Shown: positions 33,636 through 42,868 of the stretch, one piece after another
How the letters are laid out: every line of letters starts with the position of its first letter
How positions within the stretch are numbered: the first letter of the stretch is position 1
Source: Stackebrandtia nassauensis DSM 44728
GTDB lineage: Bacteria > Actinomycetota > Actinomycetes > Mycobacteriales > Micromonosporaceae
Assembly (NCBI RefSeq): GCF_000024545.1
Contig: NC_013947.1
Span: forward strand, 3,534,001-3,598,000
Reading direction: 5' to 3'
Length of the DNA: 64,000 bases
Program-made: the position numbers and the translations under genes
The notes under the pieces: model-generated
What the model saw: the letters and a program-made list of their open reading frames with translations, nothing else
Told to the model about the DNA's origin: nothing
The model's database searches: none

Positions 33636-33664
33636 ATGGACTGAATCTATTGTATTCAGTCCAT
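33636..33664. promoter_or_regulatory. Perfect inverted repeat before the sugar dehydrogenase gene
   Basis: ATGGACTGAAT (33636-33646) and ATTCAGTCCAT (33654-33664) are exact complements with a 7-bp centre, 18 bp from the ATG at 33618. It may be a repressor site or a 5' UTR hairpin. Confidence 0.55.
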
Positions 33665-33831
33665 GGGTTGTCGGGGCCGCTGTCGCGCCGCCCGGGGTGT
33701 CCTCGCTGGGTGCCGACGCATCGACCGCGCTGGTTTTTGTATGGTTGTGGTGTACGCCACCGGATGCGTCCGTGTCGAGTTCGATCCGGTGGGCGCCACA
33801 CATCGTCCCCGCCTCATGAGGAGCATGCTCC

Positions 33832-34629
33832 ATGACCGACCAGTCCCCACCCAACATCCGCACCGACATCCCGCACTCGGCGCGTATTTGGAACTACTGG
33901 ATGGGCGGCAAGGACAACTACAAGATCGACCGGACCGTCGGTGACATGAGCCTGCGCATCGACCCGGGGATCGCCACCATGGCCACGGAGTCGCGCCGGT
34001 TCCTGATGCGCACGGTGTCCTATGTGACCAGTACAGGGCGGATGCGCCAGTTCCTCGACATCGGCACCGGTCTGCCGACCATGCAGAACACCCACGAGGT
34101 GGCGCAGAAGCGGGCGCCGGAGTCGAAGGTGGTGTACGTCGACAACGACCCGGCCGTGCTGGCTCACGCCCGGGCGTTGCTGACCAGCACCAGCGACGAG
34201 GGAGTCACCGACTACATCGACCGCGACTTCCATGATCCGGATCAGATCATCGCCGAGGCCCGCAACATCCTGAACTTCAAGAAGCCGATCGCGGTCATGT
34301 TCATGGGCGTGCTCGGCCACGCCGAGAGCGTCAAGGAGCAGCAGCGGATCGTGTCCACTGTGATGGACGCGGTCCCCTCGGGCAGCTACCTCATCTACTG
34401 GGACGGCACCACCGACAGCGACGCCTACGTGAAGCTGTGCGAGGAGTACGCCAAGACCGGCGGCGCCCCGTACATCCCGCGCTCCCGCGACGAGATCCGC
34501 GCGGTCTTCGACGGCCTCGAAATGGTCGACCCGGGCTTCGTGTCCATCACCGAATGGCACACCAACGAGGCCGACATCGAGGACAGCGAGCCGATCTCCG
34601 CCTACGGCGGCGTGGCCCGCAAACCCTAG
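33832..34629 (+). CDS. SAV2177/DUF574-family SAM-dependent methyltransferase
   Basis: The 265-aa protein has the family's early ARIWNYWMGGKDNYKIDR motif, the SAM-binding FLDIGTGLPTMQNTHE and VVYVDNDPAVLAHA. The family is abundant in actinomycetes and often linked to secondary metabolism or to conservons; substrates are generally unknown. GAGGAG precedes the ATG. Its stop overlaps the stop of the convergent methyltransferase (CTAG). Confidence 0.92.
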   Translation: MTDQSPPNIRTDIPHSARIWNYWMGGKDNYKIDRTVGDMSLRIDPGIATMATESRRFLMRTVSYVTSTGRMRQFLDIGTGLPTMQNTHEVAQKRAPESKVVYVDNDPAVLAHARALLTSTSDEGVTDYIDRDFHDPDQIIAEARNILNFKKPIAVMFMGVLGHAESVKEQQRIVSTVMDAVPSGSYLIYWDGTTDSDAYVKLCEEYAKTGGAPYIPRSRDEIRAVFDGLEMVDPGFVSITEWHTNEADIEDSEPISAYGGVARKP

Positions 34630-35387
34630 CGCCGCACCGTGGTTCGCAAGTAGGCCACCGGAAGCCGGTACCCGGAGCCGTCGGTGACACCGGCGGCGGT
34701 GAAGCTCGCCGTCACCTCGTCCACCAGTCGCGGCCAGGTGCGGTCGGCTTCCAGGGCCTCGCGGACGAGGACCATGCCCGGTGTCAGGGTGGTGATCTCC
34801 TCCACGGCCTGGTTCAGGCTCGGCCAGCGCACGTCCACGACCCGGACCTCGGTGTCGACCGGGGTGCCGAAGAAGGCGGCGACGCGTTCGGGTGTCCCCC
34901 AGTCCTCTATGGCGGGTCCGGCGGCTTCCGGTGGCAGGTACGCCGAGGCCAGTGTTCGCAGCATGCCGAACGGGGACTCGGGGGTCCAGGCCAGGACGGC
35001 GATGGTGCCGCCGGGCGCGCACACGCGTCGCAGTTCGGCGGCCATGGCGGACGGGTCGGGGGCGAACATCGCGCCGAAGGCCGAGGCGACGACGTCGAAG
35101 GACGCGTCGGCGAACGGCATCGCGGTCATGTCGGCTTCCCGCCAGGCGATGTCGGTTCCGGCCGCCCGCGCCCGGGCGTGGTCCAACAGGGACGGTGAGG
35201 CGTCGAGGCCGGTGGCGACGGCTCCGGTGCGCGCGGCGGTCAGGGCCATCGCCCCGGGACCGCAGGCGACGTCCAGAAACCGGATCTGCGGGCGTGCCAG
35301 GTCGCGGGCCAGACTGATTCCGGCGCTCGACCAGCGGTCGCCGACGGTGGCATAGTCGCCGAGACTCCATACTTGTCCAGGTTCCAT
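34626..35387 (-). CDS. Class I SAM-dependent methyltransferase
   Basis: A 253-aa protein with the SAM motif I FLDVACGPGAMALTAA, TGLDASPSLLDHARAR, the acidic loop READMTAMPFADASFD and motif FAPDPSAMAAELRRV. It resembles UbiE/COQ5-like enzymes, but the substrate cannot be told. The ATG at 35387 follows AAGGGA. The gene is 26 bp downstream of the CobW-like gene and may be co-transcribed with it. Confidence 0.88.
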   Translation of the reverse strand: MEPGQVWSLGDYATVGDRWSSAGISLARDLARPQIRFLDVACGPGAMALTAARTGAVATGLDASPSLLDHARARAAGTDIAWREADMTAMPFADASFDVVASAFGAMFAPDPSAMAAELRRVCAPGGTIAVLAWTPESPFGMLRTLASAYLPPEAAGPAIEDWGTPERVAAFFGTPVDTEVRVVDVRWPSLNQAVEEITTLTPGMVLVREALEADRTWPRLVDEVTASFTAAGVTDGSGYRLPVAYLRTTVRR

Positions 35388-35413
35388 GGGTGTCCCTTCA
35401 GGTCGGTGTGGTT

Positions 35414-36640
35414 TCACGAGGGTTCGTCGGTGGGGTCGTCGAGGCAGCCGGCGAACGGGTCGTGCCAGGTTCGCCAGGTCTCCTCGCCGGTGGACAGTTC
35501 GGCGTCGGTCAACAGGCAGGTCGTCAGGGCGCGCTGTAGGTCGACGGCGTCGAAGTCGAGGCCCACGAAGTCCAGTTTGATGCCCCGGTCGCCGTAGTAG
35601 GGGTCCCATTCGAGGTCGGCGGTGAGGCGGCGGCGGGGGCTGACGTCGTCGCGGTCCTCGTCGGGGAGGCTGGCCAGCCAGTGGCCCAGCGATCCCATGG
35701 ACAGCCCGCCTCCGGCCGATTCCCAGGCGACGGCGTGGTCGGGTTGGCTGGCCAGCCACAGGTGGCCGCGTCCGCGCAGGGTGTGGTCGGCGATGGTGCC
35801 CAGCAGCGCGTGCAGCCGTCCGGGGTGGAAGGGGCGGCGGGAGGCGAACACCAGCGACGAGACACCGCAGTCGGGGCTCGGGTCGTGGACGCCGATGGGG
35901 TATCCCTCCAGTCCGCGCGCGAACACCTCGGGGGTGTCGGCGTCGAAGCGACGGGTGTCGCGCAGGTTCGCGGTGTCGGCGACGTGCACCGCCCACGGCG
36001 CGAGTCGTCGCGTCAGCACCGACAGCCGGGTGGTCTCGAAGTCGCCGTCGCCGCCGGTGATCAGGACGGTGTCGGCGTACTCGACCTGGCGGGCGGCCAC
36101 GTCGGCAACCGTGCGCAGGTCGTTGTCGGCGGCGGCCAGGCCGCGGTGGCTGAGGTCGTCGTCGCTGCGCAGGTCGTCGAGGAAGGTGGCCGCGTCGATC
36201 ACGGCGACCACCGAGTCCAGCCGCACCAGTTCGGTGACCGGGCGGCCGTCGATGTGGCAGTAGGCGCAGGCCGCCGCCAGCGCCGAGGGTTCCAGGGTGG
36301 ACGGTATGACCAGCGCGATGTCGCGGCCGGGGTGGTTGTCGGCCAGTCGCGCCAGTGTGGGCAGTACGTCGTCGCGGACGGTGCAGGCCAGGCAGCCGTG
36401 GTCAAGGTGGACCGTGGCGTCCTCGATGGTGTCGGTCGCGGTGGTCACCAGGCGGCGCACGATGCCGGACTCGAGGCGCGACACGTCGTGGGAGACGACC
36501 AGCATCGTGGGGTCGGCGGCGGCCAGTGCCGTGGCGACGGCGGCGGTCGGCTCGGGTCGGAACCCGGTCAGCACGGTGACGCCGGGCCGGGTGTCGGCCT
36601 GGGTCGCGGTGGTGCCGGGGGCGGTGATCGGCGACGTCAT
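35414..36640 (-). CDS. CobW/ZNG1-like protein with degenerate P-loop, Zur-regulated
   Basis: The 408-aa protein has the CobW layout: metal-binding GCLACTVRDD (a variant of the CxCC motif), VIPSTLEPSALAAACAYC, a switch-like SVVAVIDAATFLDDL and the C-terminal CobW_C domain (FHPGRLHALL, DGDRGIKLDF-like end). The expected Walker A is replaced by GFRPEPT (26-32), so GTP hydrolysis is doubtful. The ATG at 36640 has a perfect AGGAGG. It is divergent from zinc-free L28/S14 genes with a Zur-type box between, pointing to a zinc-allocation role in zinc shortage. Confidence 0.9.
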   Translation of the reverse strand: MTSPITAPGTTATQADTRPGVTVLTGFRPEPTAAVATALAAADPTMLVVSHDVSRLESGIVRRLVTTATDTIEDATVHLDHGCLACTVRDDVLPTLARLADNHPGRDIALVIPSTLEPSALAAACAYCHIDGRPVTELVRLDSVVAVIDAATFLDDLRSDDDLSHRGLAAADNDLRTVADVAARQVEYADTVLITGGDGDFETTRLSVLTRRLAPWAVHVADTANLRDTRRFDADTPEVFARGLEGYPIGVHDPSPDCGVSSLVFASRRPFHPGRLHALLGTIADHTLRGRGHLWLASQPDHAVAWESAGGGLSMGSLGHWLASLPDEDRDDVSPRRRLTADLEWDPYYGDRGIKLDFVGLDFDAVDLQRALTTCLLTDAELSTGEETWRTWHDPFAGCLDDPTDEPS

Positions 36641-36657
36641 GGAACCTCCTAAGTTAT

Positions 36658-36672
36658 TGAAAACGATTGTCA
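36658..36672. promoter_or_regulatory. Zur-type operator
   Basis: TGAAAACGATTGTCA is an A/T-rich dyad very like actinobacterial Zur boxes. It lies between divergent starts of the CobW-like gene and rpmB, and a TATAGT -10 hexamer (36674-36679) for rpmB follows immediately. The operon content (zinc-independent ribosomal proteins) fits Zur control. Confidence 0.85.
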
Positions 36673-36702
36673 TTATAGTTTAGGTGATCAGGAGGTTGAT
36701 CC

Positions 36703-36939
36703 ATGACCCGACGTTGCGACGTCACCGGGGCCGGCCCCGGCTTCGGGAACTCGGTCTCGCATTCGGCGCACCGCACGAGACGACGCTGGAACCCCAACCT
36801 GCAACGGCGGCGGTACTGGCTGCCCAGTCAGCAGCGGTGGATCCGGCTGCGGGTCAGCGCCAAGGCGATCCGGACCATCGACCGCGACGGGATCGAAGCC
36901 GTGATCGCCCGGGTTCGCGCCGCGGGAGGAAAGCTCTGA
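36703..36939 (+). CDS. rpmB: 50S ribosomal protein L28, zinc-independent paralogue
   Basis: A 78-aa L28 ([27 protein letters not shown]). Zinc-binding L28 has paired CxxC motifs; here only one Cys remains, so it is the zinc-free (C-) form. Such copies replace the zinc-binding protein when zinc is scarce. AGGAGG precedes the ATG, and the Zur-type box lies 30 bp upstream. The stop overlaps the start of rpsN (TGATG). Confidence 0.95.
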   Translation: MTRRCDVTGAGPGFGNSVSHSAHRTRRRWNPNLQRRRYWLPSQQRWIRLRVSAKAIRTIDRDGIEAVIARVRAAGGKL

Positions 36940-37244
36940 TGGCCAAACGTTCGGTGGTGCAACGTCAGAGCAAACGCGAACGGCTGGTGGTCCGCCACGC
37001 GGCCCGCCGCGCCGAGCTCAAGGCCGTGATCGCGCATCCGGACACTCCCGGGGCGATGCGGACCGCGGCGGTGCGGGCGCTGTCGCGGCTGCCGCGCGAC
37101 TCGTGTCCGGCGCGGCTGCGGCGTCGCGACGTCGTCGACGGACGGCCCCGGGGCACGCTGCGCCGCTTCGGGCTGTCGCGCATCCGGTTTCGCGAGCTGG
37201 CCCGGCGCGGGCAGTTGCCGGGCGTGCGCAAGGCGTCCTGGTAG
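36939..37244 (+). CDS. rpsN: 30S ribosomal protein S14, long zinc-independent form
   Basis: A 101-aa S14 of the long type ([42 protein letters not shown]). The zinc ribbon Cys residues of the short form are absent. It is translationally coupled to rpmB and shares its Zur-type promoter. No L33 or L31 paralogue follows. Confidence 0.95.
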   Translation: MAKRSVVQRQSKRERLVVRHAARRAELKAVIAHPDTPGAMRTAAVRALSRLPRDSCPARLRRRDVVDGRPRGTLRRFGLSRIRFRELARRGQLPGVRKASW

Positions 37245-37328
37245 GACACCCGGTGGGGGTGGGCGACATGTGCCGGTGATCAGGGTACGGTTGCCGCCCC
37301 CGCGTCCGGGCGACCACAGGAGGCACCG

Positions 37329-38603
37329 ATGACCACGGCGATCACGGCCACCGAGGCCAAGGCACTGGCGGCCGTCGACGAGACGATGATCCGCGAGCTG
37401 CTGCTGGAGTACCTGGCCATCCCGAGTGTCACCGGAACCGCTGACGAGTCCCGGATGCAGCACGTCCTGGCACGGCGCCTCGAACTGCTGGGCCTCGACG
37501 TCGACCTGTGGTCGATGGACCTGCCCGCGCTGCGCGCGACCCCGGGGTTCCCCGGCACCGAGGCGCCCCGGGAGGAAGCCTGGGGCCTGGTGGGAATCAC
37601 CGACGCCGACCGCGACGGGCCGACGATGATCCTGCAGGGGCATGTGGACGTCGTGCCGCCGGGTGATCGCGGCAACTGGGCCCAGGATCCGTTCACGCCA
37701 ACGGTTGTCGGCGATGTCGTGTACGGCCGGGGCGCGTGTGACATGAAGGCGGGGGTCGTGGCGAACCTCGCCGCGCTGGCCGCGATCAAGGCTAGCGGGG
37801 TCACGCCGCCCGGGCCGGTGGCGGCGCATCTCGTCGTCGGTGAGGAGGACGGCGGCCTGGGGGCCTTTGGGACACTCCAACGTGGGCACACCGGCGACGC
37901 TTGCGTCATCACCGAACCCACCGGCGGAACCCTGATGACGGCCAACGCCGGTGCGCTGACGTTTCGCGTCGAGGTGACGGGCAAGGCCACTCACGCCAGC
38001 ACCAAGGACGCCGGGGTCAGCGCCATCGACGCCTACAGCCCGATCGCCGTGGCGCTGGCCGAGCTGGAATCGCACCGCAACAACGCACCGGACCCGTTGT
38101 TGAGCGAGTACGCCACGCCCTACGCGCTGTCGGTGGGAACCCTGCGCGCCGGGGACTGGGCCAGCAGCGTGCCCGACCTGCTCGTCGCCGAGGGCAGGCT
38201 CGGGGTGCGACTCGGCGAGGATCCCGCCGCCGCGCGCGCCGAGTTCGAGACCTGCGTGGCCGACGCCTGCGCGCGGGATCCGTGGCTGCGTGATCATCCG
38301 GCCGTCGTGACCTGGCCGGGCGGCGCGTTCGCCAGCGGCAGGCTCGCGGCCGGGCATCCGTTGCGCGACATCGTGGCTGGCGCGTTCGCCGACGCGACGC
38401 GTCGCCCGCGTCCGCGCGAACGCGGGGCGCCCTACGGCAGCGATCTGCGGCTGTACGCGGCGGCGGGGATCCCGACCTTGCAGTTCGGTCCCGGCGACGT
38501 CGCGGTGGCGCACAGCCCGCGCGAGTGCGTCAAGCTGTCCGACGTCGCCGAGGTGGCGCGGACGCTGGTACTCACGGTCCTACGTGGAGGATCGGTGGCC
38601 TGA
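37329..38603 (+). CDS. M20-family metallopeptidase (ArgE/DapE-like)
   Basis: The 424-aa protein has the M20 metal and catalytic residues: H-V-D in ILQGHVDVVPPGD, the bridging Asp in GRGACDMKAG, the base Glu pair in VVGEEDGG, and His in VEVTGKATHASTKD of the dimerisation domain. It hydrolyses an N-acyl or peptide amide bond; acetylornithine deacetylase and succinyl-diaminopimelate desuccinylase are relatives, but the substrate is not certain. AGGAGG precedes the ATG. It stands alone, convergent with the next gene. Confidence 0.9.
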   Translation: MTTAITATEAKALAAVDETMIRELLLEYLAIPSVTGTADESRMQHVLARRLELLGLDVDLWSMDLPALRATPGFPGTEAPREEAWGLVGITDADRDGPTMILQGHVDVVPPGDRGNWAQDPFTPTVVGDVVYGRGACDMKAGVVANLAALAAIKASGVTPPGPVAAHLVVGEEDGGLGAFGTLQRGHTGDACVITEPTGGTLMTANAGALTFRVEVTGKATHASTKDAGVSAIDAYSPIAVALAELESHRNNAPDPLLSEYATPYALSVGTLRAGDWASSVPDLLVAEGRLGVRLGEDPAAARAEFETCVADACARDPWLRDHPAVVTWPGGAFASGRLAAGHPLRDIVAGAFADATRRPRPRERGAPYGSDLRLYAAAGIPTLQFGPGDVAVAHSPRECVKLSDVAEVARTLVLTVLRGGSVA

Positions 38604-38606
38604 CGG

Positions 38607-39644
38607 TCAGGCCGTGGACAGTTCGGTCATCAGCGCCGCGGCGGCGCGCGCGTCGGCCTCGGAGTGCCGCCCCAGGCCGCACGCGGTGGCCACGGCGTGG
38701 CTGCTCCGGTCGGCGGCGGCCTCGAACAGGGCGAGGGCCTTGCGGGAGTCGTCGGGCTGGTTCTCGTCGACGATTCCAGCCACCAGCGGCCAGTCGGCGT
38801 GCACCGAACCCAACGCGGCGTAGAACTGTGGCCGCACCGGCGGCGGCTGCGAACCGTAGGCGGCCGGGACGTGTACCGGCGGTATGGCCCGATTCTGCGC
38901 GCGCAGCCGGGTGTGCAGCGCGTTGAGGAACACGTCCACTCCGGCCAGATCGCGGGGCGCGACCAGTTCCCGGTCGTTCAGGTTGCCGTAGCACAGGTGC
39001 AGGATCAGCCGGGCCTCCTGCGGCAGCCGCTCCACGAACCCCGCCATCTGGGCCGCCAACCGCCGCGCGACGAACCCCCGCAGCGGGCGCGGCGTCTTGT
39101 TCAGCAGCACCAGTACCGTCGGGGCCTCCAGTTGCCACACCAGGTCGTCGCCGTCGGTGGCGTGCAGGTCGGTCACCTCGGCGGCCAGCGCGTCGGCGTA
39201 GGTCGCGACGTGTTTGAGCAGCACCGGACGCTGTCCGAAGGTGAACAGCGACAGGTCGAGTGGGCTGGGCAGGCTCTGCTGGAACGGAACCCCGTCCAGC
39301 CGGGAGTCGTCGGCGACCAGTTCCCGGTACACGGCCAGGTTCTGGCGGATCCGCTCGGCCCGGCGCATCGACACGTGCGACGCCGTCAGTTTCACCCCCG
39401 ACTTGACGCGGTAGCGCTGCTGTTTGTCGTAGTCGCCCCAGTCGCCGGACTGGACCACCTCGAGGGCCTCGCCGCGTTCGGCCAGGCCGAGCAGGAACTC
39501 CACGATCCACCGTGGATCGCTGTCCCACGGCAGTGTCGAAAGCCCGGCATCGGCGCTGTGGTCGATGATCCAGCGCATGCCGTCGCGCGGGCTCGTGTTG
39601 ATCTCCGGGGGCAGACTGCCCACATAGTGCACCAGTCGGGACAT
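38607..39644 (-). CDS. MetE/uroporphyrinogen decarboxylase-superfamily protein
   Basis: A 345-aa alpha/beta barrel protein. MSRLVHYVGSLPP and the late HVPAAYGSQPPP, together with HLCYGNLNDRELV (a His-x-Cys motif) and VLVLLNKTPRPLRG, place it in the UROD/methionine-synthase-like superfamily. Members without the full MetE zinc site have unknown roles; only one Cys and a His are seen here. AGGTGG lies before the ATG at 39644. Confidence 0.65.
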   Translation of the reverse strand: MSRLVHYVGSLPPEINTSPRDGMRWIIDHSADAGLSTLPWDSDPRWIVEFLLGLAERGEALEVVQSGDWGDYDKQQRYRVKSGVKLTASHVSMRRAERIRQNLAVYRELVADDSRLDGVPFQQSLPSPLDLSLFTFGQRPVLLKHVATYADALAAEVTDLHATDGDDLVWQLEAPTVLVLLNKTPRPLRGFVARRLAAQMAGFVERLPQEARLILHLCYGNLNDRELVAPRDLAGVDVFLNALHTRLRAQNRAIPPVHVPAAYGSQPPPVRPQFYAALGSVHADWPLVAGIVDENQPDDSRKALALFEAAADRSSHAVATACGLGRHSEADARAAAALMTELSTA

Positions 39645-39792
39645 GGCCACCACCTGTCCTATCGCGGCTGAGCGTAGTCCTTTTCCGCACCGGCCACAAG
39701 ATCTCTCGCCTGTCGGCTCGTTTGAACGAATTCTTATCGCCCGCGTGGACGATCGATCCGTTCCGCTGCCGACGAAGACAGAGTTGGAGACC

Positions 39793-40404
39793 ATGGATTC
39801 GACCGAGATCGACCGGATCGCGACGACCAAGAACGAACGCCGACAGTGGGCAGCCGACAACGACTGGCGGTACCGTGACGAGGCGCCGGAGCTGTTGGAC
39901 CGATGGGAGGTCAAGCCGTTCACCGAGCCCAGCGACGATCGCATCGCCTTCGGTGTGGTCGCCGGGAAGGCGCACGGCGTGGAGTTCACGGTCTTCGACT
40001 ACCACCATCACTCCAGGAAGAACGGCTATCAGGTGGACACCGCGTGGGTGGTGCCGCTGGGCGTCGAGGTGCCGCGGTTCCAGATCTTCAAGGACGGCGA
40101 GGTCAATTTCCAGGACGTCAAGGCCGGAACCTCTCCGGCACCCATTCTGGACAGATATCTGCGCTACGACTACCGGATCGCGCTCACCGACTCGGAGATC
40201 GCCAGGTGGGTTCTCACCCCGCAGGTCCTGGAGATCATGGTGGAGCACCGGATCCACAACTGGGCCCTGTCGGGCAGCGATCTGGTCTGCACCAGGCATC
40301 CCATCCTCAAACGCATCAAACCGAAGAAGATCCTCAAGGTCATCGGAGGGCTCAGCGCGCTGCGGTTCGCGCTGTCACACGTCACTGATGACAAAGGTCG
40401 GTGA
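39793..40404 (+). CDS. Hypothetical protein (203 aa)
   Basis: A soluble-looking protein with a beta-rich central part (FTVFDYHHHSRKNGYQVDTA, WVVPLGVEVPRFQIF) and a basic C-terminal helix (RHPILKRIKPKKILKVIGGL) that may bind membranes. Similar architecture is seen in actinobacterial DUF proteins of unknown role. The ATG at 39793 follows GGAGA. Its end overlaps the convergent TetR gene by 23 bp. Confidence 0.7.
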   Translation: MDSTEIDRIATTKNERRQWAADNDWRYRDEAPELLDRWEVKPFTEPSDDRIAFGVVAGKAHGVEFTVFDYHHHSRKNGYQVDTAWVVPLGVEVPRFQIFKDGEVNFQDVKAGTSPAPILDRYLRYDYRIALTDSEIARWVLTPQVLEIMVEHRIHNWALSGSDLVCTRHPILKRIKPKKILKVIGGLSALRFALSHVTDDKGR

Positions 40405-40975
40405 TGTGGGTCGTCAGTATGTGCCGCAGGTGTTCCGGCGTCGCGACGTCGGGTCGCACGACACCGTGCATCGCCAGGCCGTCGACCAGGGCGTGCAGCC
40501 GGGCGGTCTCGGTGACCACGTCCAGTCCGGTGCGGGCTTGCCCGAGTTCGACCAGATGGGTGAGCAGTTCGGTGAACAGGTGGTGGACGCCGTCGAAGGT
40601 TTCGTCGTTGAGGGAGCGCAGCGCCGGGTCGGTCAGGGCGGCGCCGAGGAACGCCAGCCACACCTCGGTCTCGACGCGGCGGTCCTCGTCCAGGGGCATC
40701 ACCGCCTCGGCCAGTTCGGCGATCATGTCCGGTCCGTCGAGGTTGCGCGACACCACCGACATGCGGTCACGGATGCGTTCGCCCACCATGGCCAGTGAGA
40801 AGGCCAGCAGTTCCGCCTGGGTGGTGAAGTAGTGCCGCAGCGAGCCCTGGGACAGTCCGGCTTCGCGCGCGACGTTGCGTACTGAGGCCTGGGACAGGCC
40901 GTCGCGTCGGATGATCCGCCACACCGCCTCGGCCAGTTCGGCGCGGCGGGCTTCGCGGTCGACGACTTTGTACAT
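40382..40975 (-). CDS. TetR-family regulator divergent from esterase
   Basis: A 197-aa TetR protein of the BetI-like branch: HTH REAGLSQGSLRHYFTTQAEL, and a helical C-terminal half with a BetI_C-like ETEVWLAFLGAAL. It begins 77 bp from the divergent esterase gene, and two 16-bp dyads lie between, so it probably represses both. Confidence 0.92.
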   Translation of the reverse strand: MYKVVDREARRAELAEAVWRIIRRDGLSQASVRNVAREAGLSQGSLRHYFTTQAELLAFSLAMVGERIRDRMSVVSRNLDGPDMIAELAEAVMPLDEDRRVETEVWLAFLGAALTDPALRSLNDETFDGVHHLFTELLTHLVELGQARTGLDVVTETARLHALVDGLAMHGVVRPDVATPEHLRHILTTHITDLCHQ

Positions 40976-40978
40976 GGG

Positions 40979-41037
40979 AAAAGTTATAACACAGCTGTGC
41001 TACTGTATTCATGTAACACAGCCGTGCTATAACTTTT
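40979..41037. promoter_or_regulatory. Nested operator dyads of the TetR/esterase pair
   Basis: TAACACAGCTGTGCTA (40987-41002) and TAACACAGCCGTGCTA (41014-41029) are near-identical dyads 27 bp apart. An outer inverted repeat, AAAAGTTATA (40979-40988) and TATAACTTTT (41028-41037), encloses both. The region also forms the start sites of both genes. Confidence 0.75.
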
Positions 41038-41052
41038 TCGGGAAGGACCCCC

Positions 41053-42630
41053 ATGTCTCACAAACGTCCCGCCGCAGTGATCGCGGCGCTCCTCCTCGCG
41101 CTGGGGTTGGTCGCCTGCGCCGAACCGGCCGCGTCCGCCCCCTCCACAAGGGTTGAAACCGCCGACGGGCCGGTGCGCGGTGACGATCGCGGCGGGTACC
41201 GGACCTTCGAGGGCATCCCGTTCGCGGCTGCGCCGGTGGGTGACCTGCGCTGGCAGCCGCCGCAACCGGTCAAGCCATGGAAGGACGTCCGAAAGGCCAC
41301 CGAGCCGGAGTCGCTGTGCGTACAGGCGCCCGACGACCCCGTGCCCGGCAAGCAGTCCGAGGACTGCCTGTACCTGAACGTGACCACACCGGACACCGCC
41401 ACCCCCGACAAACCCAAGCCGGTCATGGTGTGGCTGTACGGCGGCGGCTTCTATCAGGGCAACGCCGCCGAGTACGACGCCCGGCGACTGGCCACCGAAG
41501 GGGACGTCGTCGTGGTCACGCCCAACTACCGGCTGGGTGTCTTCGGGTACTTCGACCATCCCGAACTCGACGACGGTGGGGCTTATGGGCTCGCCGATCA
41601 ACAAGCGGCGCTGCGCTGGGTGCGCGACAACGCCGCCGCCTTCGGCGGCGATGCCGACAACGTGACGCTGTTCGGCGAGTCCGCCGGTGCGATGAGCGTG
41701 TGCGCCCAGTTGACCGCGCCGGACTCGGCGAAGCTGTTCCACAAGGCCATCATGCAAAGTGGAAACTGCCTGATCGAGTGGCCGTCGTTCACTGAGGACT
41801 CCCGAGGCCAGTCACCGTTCGAATCGGCCAAGGACAACCGGGCACTGGGAAGCGAGACCGCCGCCGAGGCGAACTGCGACAAGAAGAAGGACCCGATCGC
41901 CTGCCTGCGTGAGCAACCAGCGGACGAGCTCACCGACAGGATGCGGGATTTCACGCCCGGGTACGGCAACTCGGTCCTGCCGCGCCATCCGGCCATCGCG
42001 TTGCGCGACGGCGACTTCAACCAGGTGCCGATCATCATCGGCAACACCCGGGACGAGGCCCGCACCTCCATCACGGGAGCGGTCGAGTCACCGCTGTCGA
42101 AGGCGGCCTACACCGAGGCGCTCACCGAGGACTTCGGCGAGAGGGCCGAAGCGGTGGCCCGGGAGTATCCGCCCGGTTCCGACGACAACGGGCTGACCTA
42201 CGCCAAGGTGAACACCGACCGCACCTGGGCGTACTCCACGCACCGCACCCGCCAGATCCTCGCCGAGACGGTGCCGACGTTCGCGTTCGAGTTCGCCGAC
42301 CGCGAGGCTCCGTACTATCCCGGCATGGTCGAGACCGGTTACCGGTACGGCGCCTTCCACGGCTCCGAAGTTCCCTACCTGTTCGACATCCACGGTGTCG
42401 ACATGGAACTGTCACGGCCGCAGGCGAAGCTGGGCGAACGGATGATCGCCTACTGGACCCGGTTCGCCGCCACCGGCGACCCCAACGGCGGAAACTCACC
42501 ACAGTGGAGCCACTTCGAGTCCGGCTCGCGGCACGTGCAGTCACTGGCCCCGGGCAAGGACGGCATCGCAGCGGCCGACTTCGAAACCGACCACCACATC
42601 GAGTTCTGGACCGAGCACCTGAATGACTAG
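41053..42630 (+). CDS. Lipoprotein carboxylesterase type B
   Basis: The 525-aa protein has a lipoprotein signal (lipobox LVAC, Cys22) and the alpha/beta hydrolase of para-nitrobenzyl esterases: FEGIPFAAAPVGDLRW, EDCLYLNV, VWLYGGGFYQG oxyanion loop, nucleophile in GESAGAMSV and GSEVPYLFD with the His near HGSEVPY. It hydrolyses esters at the cell surface. It is divergent from and probably repressed by the TetR protein at 40382. Confidence 0.93.
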   Translation: MSHKRPAAVIAALLLALGLVACAEPAASAPSTRVETADGPVRGDDRGGYRTFEGIPFAAAPVGDLRWQPPQPVKPWKDVRKATEPESLCVQAPDDPVPGKQSEDCLYLNVTTPDTATPDKPKPVMVWLYGGGFYQGNAAEYDARRLATEGDVVVVTPNYRLGVFGYFDHPELDDGGAYGLADQQAALRWVRDNAAAFGGDADNVTLFGESAGAMSVCAQLTAPDSAKLFHKAIMQSGNCLIEWPSFTEDSRGQSPFESAKDNRALGSETAAEANCDKKKDPIACLREQPADELTDRMRDFTPGYGNSVLPRHPAIALRDGDFNQVPIIIGNTRDEARTSITGAVESPLSKAAYTEALTEDFGERAEAVAREYPPGSDDNGLTYAKVNTDRTWAYSTHRTRQILAETVPTFAFEFADREAPYYPGMVETGYRYGAFHGSEVPYLFDIHGVDMELSRPQAKLGERMIAYWTRFAATGDPNGGNSPQWSHFESGSRHVQSLAPGKDGIAAADFETDHHIEFWTEHLND

Positions 42631-42868
42631 GTTCCCATAAGATCAACGGTTTCGGGGCAAGGTGGCTACCGGTAAGGACGCTCGGACGCCACATCGCTTA
42701 CGCCCCAAGTTAACCCGATGGAGTCTCGCACCCCGGGACTTCTCGGGTTGTCCCGTGTCGACTACATGATTAGCCTCGACAGTCCGGATTTCTCACTGTT
42801 CCGACCAACTGAAACCGCAGCAGCTAGCAGCCGCATCACGGGCCATCCCGGTCGACACGAACGGGCGC

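Noticed and set aside
42631-42868. Possible small RNA or gene in the gap after the esterase
   Set aside because: No hairpin of note, promoter pair or ribosome-binding site with an open frame could be supported.
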